Below, in pieces: positions 43,347-54,845 of a stretch of DNA of 64,000 bases. Numbering within the stretch: position 1 is the first letter of the stretch; each line of letters begins with the position of its first letter. Location: assembly GCF_900128955.1 (NCBI RefSeq), contig NZ_FQTY01000003.1, positions 207,373 through 271,372 on the forward strand, read 5' to 3'. Under the pieces are notes generated by a model. The model was not told the DNA's origin. It was given only the letters and a program-made list of their open reading frames with translations, and did not search any database. Both the position numbers and the translations under genes were made by a program. This stretch comes from Tissierella praeacuta DSM 18095. Its GTDB lineage: Bacteria > Bacillota > Clostridia > Tissierellales > Tissierellaceae.

Positions 43347-44726
43347 TTGAAGAATAAAGTACTATCTACTATTAAAGATTATAATTTAATTGGTGAAAAT
43401 GATAATATAGTTGTAGGGGTTTCTGGGGGACCAGATTCTATGGCATTACTATATGTTTTACTAGAGATTAAAGATTTAATTAATTTTAATATATATATTG
43501 CTCATGTAAATCATGGAGTAAGAGGGGAAGATGCTAAAGCAGATCAATTGTTTGTTGAGGGTATGGCTAAAAAACTGGGTTTACCATATTATACTAAAAA
43601 TGTAAATATGGTTGAATATGGTAAAGAAAAGGGTATATCTTCAGAAGAGGCTGGAAGGGAACTTAGATATGGATTTTTTAGAGAAATTCTTGAATTAGTA
43701 GGCGGAGGTAAAATAGCTGTAGCTCATAATATGAATGATCAAGCAGAAACTTTAATTATGAGATTTTTAAGAGGAACAGGAATTGATGGTTTAAAGGGTA
43801 TGGATTTTGTAATCAAAGATATAATCAGACCAATACTGGGTATAAGTAGGAAAGAAATAGAGACTTATATAAAAGAAAAAGAAATAGAGACAGTATTGGA
43901 TAAAACAAATTTAGAACCTATTTATAGTAGAAATAAGGTTAGATTAGAACTAATTCCTTATATTGAGGAAAATTTTAACCCTAATATAGTTAACACTCTT
44001 TGGAGAACCTCTAGGATTTCTTCTATGGATAGTGAATTTTTAGAAGAATTTTCTGAGTTAAGATATAATATTATAGTGAAAAATCAAGATAAACGTAGTA
44101 TAATCTTAGATGGTAGGAAATTATTAGAGGAACATAGAAGTATTCAGCAAAGAATTATAAGATTGGCTATATTAAAAATTAATGATTCTTTACATGGGAT
44201 TACTGAGGCTCAAATATCCTCAGTCATAAATCTTTTATTGACATTAGGAACTGGGAGGGAAGTTCATTTATCTAATGATATAGTTGCAAAATTAACTTAT
44301 GGAGATTTAATTATTGAAAAGGGTATAAGTAAATCTATAAACAAATATTCATATAAATTAAACTTTCCAGGACTTAATATTATAAATGATATAGGCTATT
44401 CTTTTGATATTAAAGTCTTTGATATATATAAAGATTTTAATATGAATAAAGATAAGAATATCAAGTATTTTGACCTAGATAAGATTAAGGGAGAATTAGT
44501 TGTAAGAAATAGAATAGATGGAGATAGAATAATACCCTTTGGTATGAGAGGGACAAAGAAACTTAAGGATTATTTTATTGATGAAAAAATTCCAAAGGAA
44601 CTAAGGGATAAGATTCCATTAATTGTAGATGATGAAAATATTCTTTGGGTTGTGGGGTATAGGACAAATGATTTGTATAAGGTTACTAAGAAAACAAAAA
44701 GGATCTTATCAATATATTATAATTAA
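43347..44726 (+). CDS. tilS: tRNA(Ile)-lysidine synthase
   Basis: Modifies C34 of tRNA-Ile(CAU) to lysidine so that it reads AUA. N-terminal PP-loop VGVSGGPDSMALLYVL near 24-39, conserved HVNHGVRGEDAKAD, HNMNDQAETLIMRFLRGTG and IRPILGISRKEIE, then the TilS C-terminal domains (VRNRIDGDRIIPFGM...KKLKDYFIDEKIP). I choose TTG 43347, six bases after AGGGTG; the GTG at 43338 is part of that site. Product 459 residues. 30 bases from hpt. Confidence 0.95.
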   Translation: MKNKVLSTIKDYNLIGENDNIVVGVSGGPDSMALLYVLLEIKDLINFNIYIAHVNHGVRGEDAKADQLFVEGMAKKLGLPYYTKNVNMVEYGKEKGISSEEAGRELRYGFFREILELVGGGKIAVAHNMNDQAETLIMRFLRGTGIDGLKGMDFVIKDIIRPILGISRKEIETYIKEKEIETVLDKTNLEPIYSRNKVRLELIPYIEENFNPNIVNTLWRTSRISSMDSEFLEEFSELRYNIIVKNQDKRSIILDGRKLLEEHRSIQQRIIRLAILKINDSLHGITEAQISSVINLLLTLGTGREVHLSNDIVAKLTYGDLIIEKGISKSINKYSYKLNFPGLNIINDIGYSFDIKVFDIYKDFNMNKDKNIKYFDLDKIKGELVVRNRIDGDRIIPFGMRGTKKLKDYFIDEKIPKELRDKIPLIVDDENILWVVGYRTNDLYKVTKKTKRILSIYYN

Positions 44727-44756
44727 TTAACAATACATAATAAGGAGGATTATACA

Positions 44757-45293
44757 ATGAAAGATATAATCAAAAGTATATTAGTTTCTGAAGAAGACAT
44801 TGAAAAGAGAGTAAAAGAATTAGGAGCTCAAATTACTGAGGATTATAAGGATAAGGATTTAATTTTAGTAGGAATATTAAAAGGTGCTGTTATTTTCATG
44901 TCAGATTTAGCTAGAAATATAAACAAGCCAATAGGATTGGATTTCATGGCTGTTTCATCCTATGGCAGATCTTCAACTTCAACTGGTGAGGTTAGAATAA
45001 TAAAAGATTTGGACTTTAGTGTAGAAGATAAGGATGTATTAATTGTAGAAGATATTATAGATACAGGTTATACATTAGCTTATTTAACAGATAATTTGAG
45101 GAAGAGGGGTGCAGCTTCTGTTAAGGTGTGTACTCTTTTAGATAAACCAGATAGAAGAAAGGTTGATGTAGGTGTGGATTATTTAGGTTTTGCTATTCCT
45201 GATGAGTTTGTGGTAGGATATGGGCTAGATTATTCTGAAATAGGAAGAAATTTACCCTATGTTGCCGCACTTAAAGAGGAAGTATATAGTTAG
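44757..45293 (+). CDS. hpt: Hypoxanthine phosphoribosyltransferase
   Basis: Salvages hypoxanthine (and guanine) using PRPP. Motifs: [36 protein letters not shown], the PRPP loop [17 protein letters not shown], and [11 protein letters not shown] with [13 protein letters not shown]. 178 residues. AAGGAGG precedes the ATG. Follows tilS, as in Bacillus. Confidence 0.97.
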   Translation: MKDIIKSILVSEEDIEKRVKELGAQITEDYKDKDLILVGILKGAVIFMSDLARNINKPIGLDFMAVSSYGRSSTSTGEVRIIKDLDFSVEDKDVLIVEDIIDTGYTLAYLTDNLRKRGAASVKVCTLLDKPDRRKVDVGVDYLGFAIPDEFVVGYGLDYSEIGRNLPYVAALKEEVYS

Positions 45294-45370
45294 TAGAAGG
45301 TTGAAAAAACTATATAATGATGATATAATAAAAAGATATTATTTACTTATAAGAGGAGGGAGGATTTGTA

Positions 45371-47179
45371 TTGAAGAGATTTTTCAAAGGTATTAGTGTG
45401 TACCTACTAATAGTGATTATTATAATGCTTTTAGTAACAAGATTTGGAAATGATGTTGAACAGGTTAAGAAAATAGACGTAACTGAATTGGTAGGACATT
45501 TAAATAAGGGTAGAGTTGAAAGCATTGAAATGGAAGGAAATGAAGTGAAAGGTAAATTGAAGGATAAGACTCAATTTACAACTTTATTGCCTAATGAAAT
45601 GAGATATACATTTTATTCAGATTATTTAAAGGATTTAGTTGATAGTGAAAAGATACATTATGGTGCTATACCAGAACCTACGACTCCTTGGTTTGTAAAT
45701 GTAATTCCAACTATATTAACTCTTTTAGTTATTGCAGTGTTTTGGTTTGTATTTATGCAACAATCCCAAGGTGGCGGAGGAAAGGTAATGTCCTTTGGCA
45801 GGTCTAGGGCTAAGATGGTTAAAGAAGATGGAAAGGTTATTACATTTGCCGATGTAGCAGGATTACAGGAAGAAAAGGAAGAGTTAAAGGAAATAGTAGA
45901 TTTTCTTAGAACTCCTAGAAAATATATTGAGATAGGTGCTAGAATTCCTACGGGGGTATTGTTAGTTGGGCCTCCTGGAACAGGTAAAACTTATCTTTCC
46001 AAAGCAGTAGCAGGAGAGGCAGGAGTACCTTTCTTTACTATATCTGGTTCTGATTTTGTGGAAATGTTTGTAGGTGTTGGAGCAAGCAGAGTTAGGGATT
46101 TATTTGAACAAGCAAAGAAAAATGCTCCTTGTATAGTATTTATTGATGAAATTGATGCAGTAGGTAGGAGAAGAGGTGCTGGACTTGGTGGAGGTCATGA
46201 CGAAAGAGAACAAACATTGAACCAACTACTTGTTGAAATGGATGGCTTTGCAACCAATGAGGGTATAATTGTAATGGCAGCAACCAATAGAGCTGATATA
46301 CTTGACCCTGCATTACTTCGTCCCGGTAGATTTGATAGAACAATTTATGTAGGGTTACCTGATGTAAGAGGTAGAGAAGAGATATTAAAGGTTCATACAA
46401 AAAATAAACCATTGGATAATGATGTTGATTTACAAGTAGTTGCTAAGAGAACTCCAGGATTTACACCAGCAGATTTAGAAAACTTAGTAAATGAGGCAGC
46501 ATTACTTACTGCCAGATTTAATTTAAAAGCTATACCTATGGATTTAATTGAAGAAGCTTCCATTAAAGTTCAAGCAGGGCCAGAGAAGAAGTCTAAAGTT
46601 GTTAGTGAGAAGGAGAGGAAGCTTACAGCTTATCATGAGGCAGGGCATGCACTTACTTCTAGACTTACTCCAGATACTGATCCAGTTCATATGGTAACTA
46701 TTATTCCAAGGGGAATGGCTGGAGGCTTTACAGCTTATATACCAGAAGAAGATAGAAGTTTTTTAACAAAAAAACAAATGGAAAGTAAACTTGTAACTCT
46801 TCTTGGAGGTAGAGTAGCGGAAGCATTAGTATTAGGGGATATAAGTACAGGTGCTCAAAACGACATTGAAAGAGCTACTAAAATTGCCAGATCAATGGTT
46901 ACCCATTATGGTATGAGTGATAAACTTGGACCTATGACCTATGGTACTGATGATGAAGAAGTATTTGTAGGCAGAGATTTTGGCAGGACTAGAAATTATA
47001 GTGAAGATGTAGCAGCTGCCATAGATAAGGAAATGAGAACTTTAATTGATACTGCATATAATAAAGCAGAGCAATTATTAAGGGATAATATGGATAAACT
47101 TCATAGAGTAGCAGAAGCTTTATTAGAGAAAGAGACTATAGATGGTAAAGAATTTGAATCTTTGTTCATAGGAGCATAA
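45371..47179 (+). CDS. ftsH: ATP-dependent zinc metalloprotease FtsH
   Basis: Membrane-anchored AAA protease. Two N-terminal helices (about 8-22 and 113-132) flank an extracytosolic domain. The AAA module has Walker A GPPGTGKT (about 199-206), Walker [10 protein letters not shown] and the second region of homology [20 protein letters not shown]. The zinc protease motif HEAGH lies near 421-425. 602 residues, somewhat short at the C-terminus but complete. TTG 45371 follows AGGAGGGAGG; no suitable ATG. Confidence 0.97.
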   Translation: MKRFFKGISVYLLIVIIIMLLVTRFGNDVEQVKKIDVTELVGHLNKGRVESIEMEGNEVKGKLKDKTQFTTLLPNEMRYTFYSDYLKDLVDSEKIHYGAIPEPTTPWFVNVIPTILTLLVIAVFWFVFMQQSQGGGGKVMSFGRSRAKMVKEDGKVITFADVAGLQEEKEELKEIVDFLRTPRKYIEIGARIPTGVLLVGPPGTGKTYLSKAVAGEAGVPFFTISGSDFVEMFVGVGASRVRDLFEQAKKNAPCIVFIDEIDAVGRRRGAGLGGGHDEREQTLNQLLVEMDGFATNEGIIVMAATNRADILDPALLRPGRFDRTIYVGLPDVRGREEILKVHTKNKPLDNDVDLQVVAKRTPGFTPADLENLVNEAALLTARFNLKAIPMDLIEEASIKVQAGPEKKSKVVSEKERKLTAYHEAGHALTSRLTPDTDPVHMVTIIPRGMAGGFTAYIPEEDRSFLTKKQMESKLVTLLGGRVAEALVLGDISTGAQNDIERATKIARSMVTHYGMSDKLGPMTYGTDDEEVFVGRDFGRTRNYSEDVAAAIDKEMRTLIDTAYNKAEQLLRDNMDKLHRVAEALLEKETIDGKEFESLFIGA

Positions 47180-47217
47180 AGTAGGTGATCCCTTTTATAG
47201 GGAGCCTACTTTTTTTA
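47178..47217 (+). terminator. Terminator of ftsH
   Basis: AGTAGG...TCCC pairs with GGGA...CCTACT across a TTTATA loop, and a T7 run follows. Confidence 0.88.
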
Positions 47218-47316
47218 TGACCTAACTGAATGAATGTTATAAAAGAAGGAATTGCTACATATTTATATATATAAATGCAATATTCCATTCATTTTTAAAT
47301 TATATTGAAATATATG

Positions 47317-47346
47317 TTGCAAAAACCTGGTACTTATTACTATAAT
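47317..47346 (+). promoter_or_regulatory. Probable promoter of the methylmalonyl-CoA operon
   Basis: -10 TATAAT (47341-47346) with an 18-base spacer to TTGCAA (47317-47322). A long imperfect AT-rich hairpin (about 47230-47300) lies between the ftsH terminator and this promoter. No riboswitch is visible. Confidence 0.55.
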
Positions 47347-47408
47347 ATACTATGAAGATAAGTTTTTAGGTAAAATTTAAAATTGCCATAATAAGGAGGT
47401 AAATCAAG

Positions 47409-49088
47409 TTGTTTGATGATAAAAAGCTTGAAGAAATTAAGATGTCGGTAGATAATTGGGATAATGGGGTAGTGAAGAAATCCTTAGCTAAGTTTCCTGA
47501 AAGAAAGGAAAAGTTTACTACAGGCTCAAATATAGAAGTAGATAGGCTATATACTCCATTAGATGTAGAGGGTGTAAATTACAATGAAGATTTAGGCTTT
47601 CCAGGAGAATTTCCATTTACTAGAGGTGTTCAATCTACAATGTATAGAGGTAGACTTTGGACTATGAGACAATATGCTGGATTTGCATCAGCTGAAGAAT
47701 CAAACCAAAGATATAAATACTTATTGGAACAAGGTCAAACTGGATTAAGTGTTGCTTTTGACTTACCAACACAAATAGGTTATGATTCTGATGACGGGTT
47801 ATCAGAAGGTGAAGTTGGAAAAGTAGGAGTAGCTATAGATTCTTTGAAGGATATGGAAGTTTTATTTGATGGCATACCTTTAGATAGAGTTAGTACATCA
47901 ATGACTATTAATGCACCAGCATCTGTTTTATTAGCAATGTATATTGCAGTTGCAGAAAAGCAAGGCGTTTCAAAGGATAAGTTAAGGGGAACTATACAAA
48001 ATGACATCTTAAAGGAATACATAGCAAGAGGAACTTATATATTCCCACCAGAACCATCAATGAGATTAATTACTAATATATTTGAATATTGTTCAAAAGA
48101 AGTTCCAGCATGGAATACTATAAGTATTAGTGGTTATCACATAAGAGAAGCAGGCTCTACAGCATCCCAAGAAGTTGCTTTTACATTAGCAGACGGTATA
48201 GCTTATGTTGAAGCAGCCATTAAAGCAGGACTTGATGTAGATGATTTTGCACCAAGATTATCTTTTTTCTTCAATGCTCACAATGACCTTTTAGAAGAAG
48301 TTGCAAAGTACAGGGCAGCTAGAAGATTATGGGCTAAAATAATGAAGGAAAGATTCAAGGCAAAGAGTCCAAAATCAATGCAACTTAAGTTTCATACTCA
48401 AACGGCTGGATCTACATTAACAGCGCAGCAACCTGATAATAATATAATAAGGGTTACAATTCAAACACTAGCAGCAGTTCTTGGTGGAACTCAATCACTT
48501 CATACTAATTCAAGGGATGAGGCTTTAGCATTACCAACAGAAGATTCTGTTAGGATTGCTTTAAGAACTCAACAAATAGTTGCTCATGAATCTGGTGTAA
48601 CGGAAACAATAGATCCATTAGCGGGTTCTTATTATATTGAAAGTTTAACTAATAAGATAGAAAAAGAGGCAATTAAATATATAGAAACTATAGATGAATT
48701 AGGCGGAGCACCTAAGGCAATAGAAAAGGGATATATTCAAAAAGAAATTCAGAATGCTGCGTATAGATATCAAATGGAAGTAGAATCTTTAGAGAGAATA
48801 GTAGTAGGAGTAAATAAATTCCAAATTGAAGAAACAGATAAAAAGGAATTATTAAAAGTAGATAAAACAGTTGAAATAAATCAAAAAGAAAAATTAAAGA
48901 AGCTAAGAGCGGAAAGAAATAATGAAGAAGTTGAAAGAAAATTAAATTTATTAAAAGAAAAAGCTAATACGGAAGAAAACTTAATGCCGTTTATATTAGA
49001 TGCTGTTAAAGCGTATGCGACCCTTGGGGAAGTTTGTAATGTTTTACGTGAAGTATTTGGAGAATATCAACAGTCAGTAATATTATAA
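47409..49088 (+). CDS. mcmA1: Methylmalonyl-CoA mutase, catalytic (large) subunit
   Basis: Adenosylcobalamin-dependent interconversion of succinyl-CoA and methylmalonyl-CoA. This is the TIM-barrel part only; the B12-binding domain is a separate gene downstream, as in archaeal and some clostridial mutases. Motifs: [74 protein letters not shown] and the [13 protein letters not shown] stretch. 559 residues. TTG 47409 follows AAGGAGGTAA. Confidence 0.95.
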   Translation: MFDDKKLEEIKMSVDNWDNGVVKKSLAKFPERKEKFTTGSNIEVDRLYTPLDVEGVNYNEDLGFPGEFPFTRGVQSTMYRGRLWTMRQYAGFASAEESNQRYKYLLEQGQTGLSVAFDLPTQIGYDSDDGLSEGEVGKVGVAIDSLKDMEVLFDGIPLDRVSTSMTINAPASVLLAMYIAVAEKQGVSKDKLRGTIQNDILKEYIARGTYIFPPEPSMRLITNIFEYCSKEVPAWNTISISGYHIREAGSTASQEVAFTLADGIAYVEAAIKAGLDVDDFAPRLSFFFNAHNDLLEEVAKYRAARRLWAKIMKERFKAKSPKSMQLKFHTQTAGSTLTAQQPDNNIIRVTIQTLAAVLGGTQSLHTNSRDEALALPTEDSVRIALRTQQIVAHESGVTETIDPLAGSYYIESLTNKIEKEAIKYIETIDELGGAPKAIEKGYIQKEIQNAAYRYQMEVESLERIVVGVNKFQIEETDKKELLKVDKTVEINQKEKLKKLRAERNNEEVERKLNLLKEKANTEENLMPFILDAVKAYATLGEVCNVLREVFGEYQQSVIL

Positions 49089-49165
49089 CAATTAACATAT
49101 TAATTTATATTAATTAGTTTTAATTGTTAATGGTTAATTGTTATCTGTTAATTGAATAAACGGGA
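49089..49165. repeat. AT-rich TTAATTG repeat tract
   Basis: Tandem-like variants of TTAATTGTTAAT between mcmA1 and mcmA2. Similar tracts occur at 10420-10500, 50517-50665 and 54684-54840. Confidence 0.5.
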
Positions 49166-49178
49166 GGTATATAAAAAC

Positions 49179-49574
49179 ATGGATAGACCAATTAGAGTTT
49201 TAGTTGCAAAACCTGGACTTGATGGACATGATAGGGGAGCTAAGGTAATTGCAAGAGCATTAAGAGATGCGGGAATGGAAGTTATATATACAGGTCTTAG
49301 ACAAACGCCTGAGCAAATAGTTGCGGCTGCTATTCAAGAGGACGTAGATGTAGTGGCAATGAGTATATTGTCAGGAGCACATAATCATTTATTTCCAAAG
49401 GTAGTAAATCTATTAAAAGATGAAGGAGTAGATGATATGCTTATAGTAGGGGGAGGAGTTATTCCAGAAGATGATATTCCCTATCTTATAGAATCAGGAG
49501 TGGAAGGGATTTTTACTCCAGGTACACCAACAAAGGATGTAGTAGATTTTATTACAAGTAACCTTAAGAGATAA
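49179..49574 (+). CDS. mcmA2: Methylmalonyl-CoA mutase, B12-binding subunit
   Basis: Cobalamin-binding domain of the split mutase. The DxHxxG motif reads [16 protein letters not shown], with the cobalt-ligating His in it. Further Rossmann-like motifs are [12 protein letters not shown] and [13 protein letters not shown] 49179 follows CGGGAGGTA, giving 131 residues; an in-frame TTG 27 bases earlier lies upstream of that site. Four bases or fewer separate it from meaB. Confidence 0.95.
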   Translation: MDRPIRVLVAKPGLDGHDRGAKVIARALRDAGMEVIYTGLRQTPEQIVAAAIQEDVDVVAMSILSGAHNHLFPKVVNLLKDEGVDDMLIVGGGVIPEDDIPYLIESGVEGIFTPGTPTKDVVDFITSNLKR

Positions 49575-49589
49575 TAGGTGGTGTCTTAT

Positions 49590-50525
49590 TTGAATATAAA
49601 TGAAGGTTTATTGGAAGGTAATAAAAGAGCATGTGCTAGACTTATTACTATGTTAGAAAATAATGATAAAGAAGCAATTGATATATTAAAAAAATTATAT
49701 AATAAATCAGGTAAAGCCTATGTAGTTGGTATAACAGGACCTCCTGGAGCAGGTAAATCTACTTTGACTGATAAACTAACTAAGGAACTTAGGAAACAAG
49801 GGAAGAAAGTAGGCATAGTTGCTGTGGATCCTACTAGCCCATTTAGTGGAGGAGCTATCTTAGGGGATAGAATAAGAATGAATGATCTTGCCTTAGATAA
49901 AGATGTATTTATAAGAAGTATGGGTACTCGTGGTTCATTGGGAGGTATGTCAAAGGCTACTTGGGGTGCTATAAAGGTTTTAGATATTTTTGGGTGTGAT
50001 TATATTTTTATAGAAACAGTAGGAGTTGGGCAATCAGAAGTGGATATAGTAAAGACTGCAGATACTGTGCTTATGGTCATGGTTCCCAATCTAGGGGACG
50101 ATATTCAGGCAATAAAGGCAGGAATAATGGAAATAGCAGATGTATTTGCCATAAATAAATCTGATTTAGATGGAGCTGACAAAACTAAGGTTGAAATAGA
50201 AATGAATTTGGACTTAAATGAACATAGTGATTATAGGCCACCGGTGATTAAAGTATCGGCAGGAAAAAATAAAGATATAGATATACTTTTAGAGAAGATT
50301 TTAGAGCATAGAGAATATCTGGAGAAGACACATGAGCTGGAAAAGATAAGAATAAGAAATAATAAATTAGAGATATTGAAAATGGTAGAAGAAGATTTAA
50401 TGAAATTGATTTTAGACAGAGCAGTCAAGGAAGATTTAATAGAAAACTTAGCGAAAAGGGTTACTCTAAGAGAAACAGATCCTTATACTGCGAAAGATGA
50501 GATAATACAGTTAATAACCAATTGA
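49590..50525 (+). CDS. meaB: MeaB-type GTPase chaperone of methylmalonyl-CoA mutase
   Basis: G3E-family GTPase that loads and protects the mutase cofactor. P-loop GITGPPGAGKSTL near 45-57, switch motifs VAVDPTSPFSGGAILGDRIRM, ETVGVGQSE and base-recognition NKSD. TTG 49590 gives MNINEGLLEGNKRACARLI, the usual family N-terminus, and AGGTGG lies eight bases upstream. Two GTGs just before it overlap that site. 311 residues. The neighbouring mutase subunits make this assignment secure over an ArgK role. Confidence 0.94.
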   Translation: MNINEGLLEGNKRACARLITMLENNDKEAIDILKKLYNKSGKAYVVGITGPPGAGKSTLTDKLTKELRKQGKKVGIVAVDPTSPFSGGAILGDRIRMNDLALDKDVFIRSMGTRGSLGGMSKATWGAIKVLDIFGCDYIFIETVGVGQSEVDIVKTADTVLMVMVPNLGDDIQAIKAGIMEIADVFAINKSDLDGADKTKVEIEMNLDLNEHSDYRPPVIKVSAGKNKDIDILLEKILEHREYLEKTHELEKIRIRNNKLEILKMVEEDLMKLILDRAVKEDLIENLAKRVTLRETDPYTAKDEIIQLITN

Positions 50526-50682
50526 TAATTGATGCTAACAGATTAATCTTGAAAAAATAAATGAGTGATAGTTTGGTATGACTAAAATTATATAAATTAT
50601 TAGATATATGGTTTTATTTTCCGTTGTCAAATAAAGAGAAAAACTGCTAATTGTTAATTTAATAATGAAAGGAGAAAGTAAA

Positions 50683-51084
50683 ATGGTTGGTAAAGTTGAC
50701 CATATTGGTATTGCTGTTAAAAATTTAAATGAAACATTAAGATTTTACGAGGACATTCTTGGGATGAAAAGTGTAAATGAGGAAGTAGTGGAAGAGCAAA
50801 AAGTTAAGGTTGCATTTTTACCCATAGGGGATACAGAAGTTGAATTACTAGAATCTACTGAAGAAGATGGTCCTATAGCTAAATTTATTGAGAAAAAGGG
50901 TGAAGGGATACAACATATTGCTTATAGAGTAGATGATATTGAAAAAGCTATTGAAGAAATGAAGGAAAAAGGAATTAAGATGATAGATGAGAAACCAAGA
51001 TATGGTGCTGGTGGTGCAAAAATTGCCTTTTTACATCCAAAATCAACTTTTGGAGTGTTGATAGAGCTTTGTCAAAGGGATTAG
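50683..51084 (+). CDS. mce: Methylmalonyl-CoA epimerase
   Basis: Interconverts (R)- and (S)-methylmalonyl-CoA, linking the mutase to the decarboxylase. Vicinal-oxygen-chelate fold with likely metal ligands His in KVDHIGIAV, His in [11 protein letters not shown] and Glu in VLIELCQ. ATG 50683 follows AAAGGAGAAAG, giving 133 residues. The 157 bases before it hold AT-rich repeat fragments, and no clear promoter, so it probably belongs to the same operon. Confidence 0.95.
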   Translation: MVGKVDHIGIAVKNLNETLRFYEDILGMKSVNEEVVEEQKVKVAFLPIGDTEVELLESTEEDGPIAKFIEKKGEGIQHIAYRVDDIEKAIEEMKEKGIKMIDEKPRYGAGGAKIAFLHPKSTFGVLIELCQRD

Positions 51085-51111
51085 GTACTTAACAAAAGAA
51101 GGAGGGTAAAT

Positions 51112-52656
51112 ATGAAGGAAAAAATTGAAATACTCCTAGAAAACACTAAGAAAATTGAGCTTGGTGGTGGGGAGAAAAGAATTGAAAAACACCATAAGTC
51201 AGGAAAGCTTACTGCAAGAGAAAGAATTAATTTGTTATTTGATGAAGGCAGTTTTATAGAAATTGATAAGTTTGTTGAGCATAGATGTACGAACTTTGAT
51301 ATGGCAAAATTAGAGGCGCCTGCAGATGGAGTAGTTACTGGTTATGGTACAGTTGATGGAAGACTTGTATTTACTTATGCTCAAGATTTTACAGTAGTTG
51401 GTGGGTCTTTAGGCGAGATGCATGCTGCGAAGATTTGCAAAGTACAAGATATGGCACTTAAAATGGGAGCGCCAATTATAGGATTTAATGATTCAGGTGG
51501 AGCTAGAATTCAAGAGGGAGTAGATGCACTGTCAGGATATGGAAAAATATTTTATAGAAACACTATTGCATCAGGAGTGATACCTCAAATTTCAGTTATA
51601 ATGGGACCCTCAGCAGGTGGAGCAGTTTATTCACCAGCCTTGACAGATTTTATATTTATGGTAGATAAGACAAGTATGATGTTTATTACAGGACCTCAAG
51701 TAATTAAATCTGTAACAGGGGAGGAAGTTACTCAAGAAGAACTAGGCGGTGCCAATACTCATAATAAAATATCAGGAGTAGCACATTTTGTAGATAAGAC
51801 AGAAGCAGAATGTATTGAAAGAATTAAAGAGTTATTATCTTTTTTACCATCTAATAATTTAGAAGTAGCACCTATTTATGCTATAGAAGATGATATAAAT
51901 AGAGTAGAAGAAAGATTAAATGAAATTGTTCCAGTTAATCCTAATAAGCCATACGATATGAAGGAAGTTATAAAATTATTGGGTGATGGTGGAGAATTTT
52001 TCGAGATTCAACCATATTATGCACAGAATATTATAACTGGATATATTAGATTAAATGGAAAAACTATAGGAGTTGTTGGTAATCAACCTAAGGTTTTAGC
52101 AGGATGTCTAGATATAAATGCATCAGATAAAGCAGGAAGATTTATTAGAACTTGTGATGCGTTTAATATACCTTTGCTTAATTTAGTAGATGTTCCAGGA
52201 TTTTTACCAGGTACTGAGCAGGAATATGGTGGAATAATTAGGCATGGTGCTAAGATGTTATATGCTTATAGTGAGGCAACTGTACCTAAAGTTACATTAA
52301 TTGTTAGAAAAGCTTATGGCGGAGCTTATCTTGCAATGTGCTCTAAAGACTTAGGTGCTGATCAAGTATTTGCATGGCCAAATGCTGAAATAGCTGTTAT
52401 GGGACCAGATGGTGCTGCAAATATAATATTTAAAAAGGATATTGAGAATTCTGATGATCCTATTATAACTAGACAAGAAAAAATTGCTGAATACAGGGAT
52501 ACTGTAGCTAATCCATATATTGCAGCTCAAAGAGGATTTGTTGATGATATATTAGTTCCAAGTATTACAAGACCTAGGCTTATTTCAGCTTTCGATATGT
52601 TAGAATCTAAGAGAGAAAGTAGACCTGCAAAAAAACATGGTAATATACCAGTATAA
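51112..52656 (+). CDS. mmdA: Methylmalonyl-CoA decarboxylase alpha subunit (carboxyltransferase)
   Basis: Transfers the carboxyl group of (S)-methylmalonyl-CoA to biotin on the gamma subunit, releasing propionyl-CoA. Carboxyltransferase family motifs: [79 protein letters not shown] and [10 protein letters not shown]. 514 residues. Alone it could be a propionyl-CoA carboxylase beta chain, but the delta, gamma and beta genes downstream and the absence of a biotin carboxylase identify the Na+-pump complex. GGAGGG precedes the ATG. Confidence 0.94.
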   Translation: MKEKIEILLENTKKIELGGGEKRIEKHHKSGKLTARERINLLFDEGSFIEIDKFVEHRCTNFDMAKLEAPADGVVTGYGTVDGRLVFTYAQDFTVVGGSLGEMHAAKICKVQDMALKMGAPIIGFNDSGGARIQEGVDALSGYGKIFYRNTIASGVIPQISVIMGPSAGGAVYSPALTDFIFMVDKTSMMFITGPQVIKSVTGEEVTQEELGGANTHNKISGVAHFVDKTEAECIERIKELLSFLPSNNLEVAPIYAIEDDINRVEERLNEIVPVNPNKPYDMKEVIKLLGDGGEFFEIQPYYAQNIITGYIRLNGKTIGVVGNQPKVLAGCLDINASDKAGRFIRTCDAFNIPLLNLVDVPGFLPGTEQEYGGIIRHGAKMLYAYSEATVPKVTLIVRKAYGGAYLAMCSKDLGADQVFAWPNAEIAVMGPDGAANIIFKKDIENSDDPIITRQEKIAEYRDTVANPYIAAQRGFVDDILVPSITRPRLISAFDMLESKRESRPAKKHGNIPV

Positions 52657-52670
52657 AAGAGGTGAAATCA

Positions 52671-53033
52671 TTGGGTGATATTATTAGCTTTAAAGATAGT
52701 TTAGTAATTACAGTATTTAGTATGTCTGTTGTATTTCTAGGTTTAGTCGTACTTGCAGTTCTTATATCTGTACTAAAAAGTATAGGTGGCGAAAAAAAGG
52801 TTGAAGAGATTAAAAAATCACCAGTACCAATTAAACCAAAAGAAAATGTAGTAGAAAACATAACTACTACAAATGATGAAGAATTAGTAGCAGTTATTGC
52901 TGCAGCTGTGGCATCAAGTTTGGGAGTTAATGTACCTGAGGTAAACATAAAAAGCATTAGAAGAATACCTCAAACTTCTCCAGCATGGGCAGCAGCTAGT
53001 AGACAAGAGCAAATATACGGTAAATTACAATAA
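52671..53033 (+). CDS. mmdD: Methylmalonyl-CoA decarboxylase delta subunit (OadG-like)
   Basis: Small membrane subunit that assembles the complex. One N-terminal helix (LVITVFSMSVVFLGLVVLAVLISVL), an acidic/Pro-rich linker, and the family C-terminal motif IRRIPQTSPAWAAASRQEQIYGKL. TTG 52671 is spaced correctly from AGAGGTG, giving 120 residues; the in-frame GTG at 52662 lies within that site. Directly follows mmdA. Confidence 0.9.
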   Translation: MGDIISFKDSLVITVFSMSVVFLGLVVLAVLISVLKSIGGEKKVEEIKKSPVPIKPKENVVENITTTNDEELVAVIAAAVASSLGVNVPEVNIKSIRRIPQTSPAWAAASRQEQIYGKLQ

Positions 53034-53069
53034 AAGCTTCTATGGAAGCATAAATAAGGAGGCATAACA

Positions 53070-53471
53070 ATGAGAAAGTTTATAATAAATGTTAATGGTA
53101 ATTCTTATGAAGTGGAAGTTGAAGAAGTAGTATCAGGAAGCACAGTACAAAGGTCAGCGGCACCAGTAGCTCAAGCACCAGTATCAAAACCTGTAGCGAA
53201 ATCTACACCAGCACCTGCTCCAAAGGAAGAGAAAAAGGAAGTAGTAGTATCTGCAGGACAAGAAGTTGTAGAAGCTCCAATGCCAGGAAATATCTGGAAG
53301 ATAGAAGTAAAAGAAGGAGATAAAGTTAAGGCTGGGGATATATTATTAATTCTAGAAGCTATGAAAATGGAAAATGAAATATTAGCTCCTAGAGATGGAG
53401 TCGTTGCTAGTATCAATACTACACAAGGAGCTACTGTAAATACAGGAGATAAATTAGTAGTATTAGACTAA
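53070..53471 (+). CDS. mmdC: Methylmalonyl-CoA decarboxylase gamma subunit (biotin carrier)
   Basis: Carries carboxybiotin between alpha and beta subunits. An N-terminal segment, then an Ala/Pro/Lys linker (about 30-60, [20 protein letters not shown]), then the biotinyl domain with the acceptor Lys in EAMKMEN (about residue 99). 133 residues. AAGGAGG precedes the ATG. A biotin ligase must be encoded elsewhere. Confidence 0.95.
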   Translation: MRKFIINVNGNSYEVEVEEVVSGSTVQRSAAPVAQAPVSKPVAKSTPAPAPKEEKKEVVVSAGQEVVEAPMPGNIWKIEVKEGDKVKAGDILLILEAMKMENEILAPRDGVVASINTTQGATVNTGDKLVVLD

Positions 53472-53498
53472 TTCCATTGAGAAAGGAAGGTAAGTTTC

Positions 53499-54683
53499 AT
53501 GAACTTAGGAGATATATTACTGGAATTTTTCCAGAGTACAGGATTTGCTGCCATTACTTGGGGACAAGCAGTAATGATTTTAATATCCTGTGTACTATTA
53601 TATTTAGCAATTGCTAAGGGATTTGAGCCTCTATTACTTATTCCAATTGCATTTGGTATGTTATTGGCTAATTTGCCTGAGGCTGGTCTTATGGCACCTC
53701 CAGTTGTGAAGATTGCTCCACATCCAGTAACTGGAGAGTTGGTTTCTACTGTTGTAGAAAATGGAGGACTTTTATATTATTTGTATCAAGGTGTTAAGCT
53801 AGGAATATATCCACCACTTATATTTCTAGGTGTAGGAGCTATGACTGATTTTGGACCTCTTATAGCTAATCCAAAGAGTATATTACTTGGAGCAGCAGCA
53901 CAATTTGGTATTTTTGTTACCTTTGTAGGTGCAATTCTTTTAGGATTTACAGGACCAGAAGCAGCAAGTATTGGTATTATTGGTGGAGCAGATGGACCTA
54001 CAGCTTTATATTTAACGTCTAAACTAGCACCTCATTTATTAGGACCTATAGCAGTTGCAGCTTACTCATATATGGCGTTGGTTCCAATTATTCAACCACC
54101 AATTATGAAAGCATTGACAACTAAAGAAGAAAGAGAAGTAGTTATGGATCAACTTAGGGTAGTATCAAAAAAAGAGAAAGTTATTTTTCCAATTATGGTT
54201 ACAATACTAGTTTCCTTACTATTGCCTTCTGCAGCATCTTTAGTTGGTATGTTAATGTTAGGTAATCTATTTAGAGAATCCTTAGTCACAGATAGATTGT
54301 CAAAAACAGCTCAAAATGAATTAGTTAATATAGTTACAATATTTTTAGGTACAACTGTAGGAGCAACAGCTAATGCAGAAACTTTCCTTACAGTTAAAAC
54401 TTTAAGCATTATAGCATTAGGACTTGTAGCATTTTCCATAGGTACTGCTACAGGAGTAATATTTGGTAAGATTATGTATAAAACTTCTGGAGGAAAAGTT
54501 AATCCACTTATAGGATCTGCTGGAGTATCTGCAGTGCCAATGGCAGCTAGGGTATCACAAAAAGTTGGTCAAGAGGCTAATCCGAAAAACTTCTTATTAA
54601 TGCACGCTATGGGACCCAATGTAGCAGGAGTAATAGGTTCAGCTATAGCAGCAGGACTATTGTTGAATTTCTTTGGAGGCTAA
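53499..54683 (+). CDS. mmdB: Sodium-pumping methylmalonyl-CoA decarboxylase beta subunit
   Basis: Integral membrane subunit that decarboxylates carboxybiotin and exports Na+. About nine or ten hydrophobic helices across 394 residues. Conserved region [20 protein letters not shown] (158-177), whose Asp165 corresponds to the Na+-binding Asp of OadB-type subunits. Further conserved [11 protein letters not shown] and the C-terminal [47 protein letters not shown] precedes the ATG. Ends the operon; an epsilon subunit is not present. Confidence 0.95.
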   Translation: MNLGDILLEFFQSTGFAAITWGQAVMILISCVLLYLAIAKGFEPLLLIPIAFGMLLANLPEAGLMAPPVVKIAPHPVTGELVSTVVENGGLLYYLYQGVKLGIYPPLIFLGVGAMTDFGPLIANPKSILLGAAAQFGIFVTFVGAILLGFTGPEAASIGIIGGADGPTALYLTSKLAPHLLGPIAVAAYSYMALVPIIQPPIMKALTTKEEREVVMDQLRVVSKKEKVIFPIMVTILVSLLLPSAASLVGMLMLGNLFRESLVTDRLSKTAQNELVNIVTIFLGTTVGATANAETFLTVKTLSIIALGLVAFSIGTATGVIFGKIMYKTSGGKVNPLIGSAGVSAVPMAARVSQKVGQEANPKNFLLMHAMGPNVAGVIGSAIAAGLLLNFFGG

Positions 54684-54840
54684 GATTAATTAAAAATTAA
54701 CAGAGAATAAAGAACAATTAAATCGAGATTCTTCACCATTTTTGGAATGACCAAACTCGTCATCCTCAGTGTAACGAAGGATCTCGGTTTTTCGTTTTTA
54801 ATTCTTAACGGTTAATCATTAATTGTTAATTGAGAGGATG
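54684..54840. repeat. Composite repeat: dispersed palindrome inside TTAATTG-type flanks
   Basis: AT-rich TTAATTG-type sequence flanks an imperfect palindrome at 54722-54788: CGAGATTCTTCACC...GGAATGAC on the left, and on the right the reverse complement reads CGAGATCCTTCG...GAGGATGAC. This is the same unit as at 24530-24602. The 16-mer AATAAAGAACAATTAA (54706-54721) also occurs at 10424-10439. Confidence 0.65.
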
Positions 54841-54845
54841 ATATT

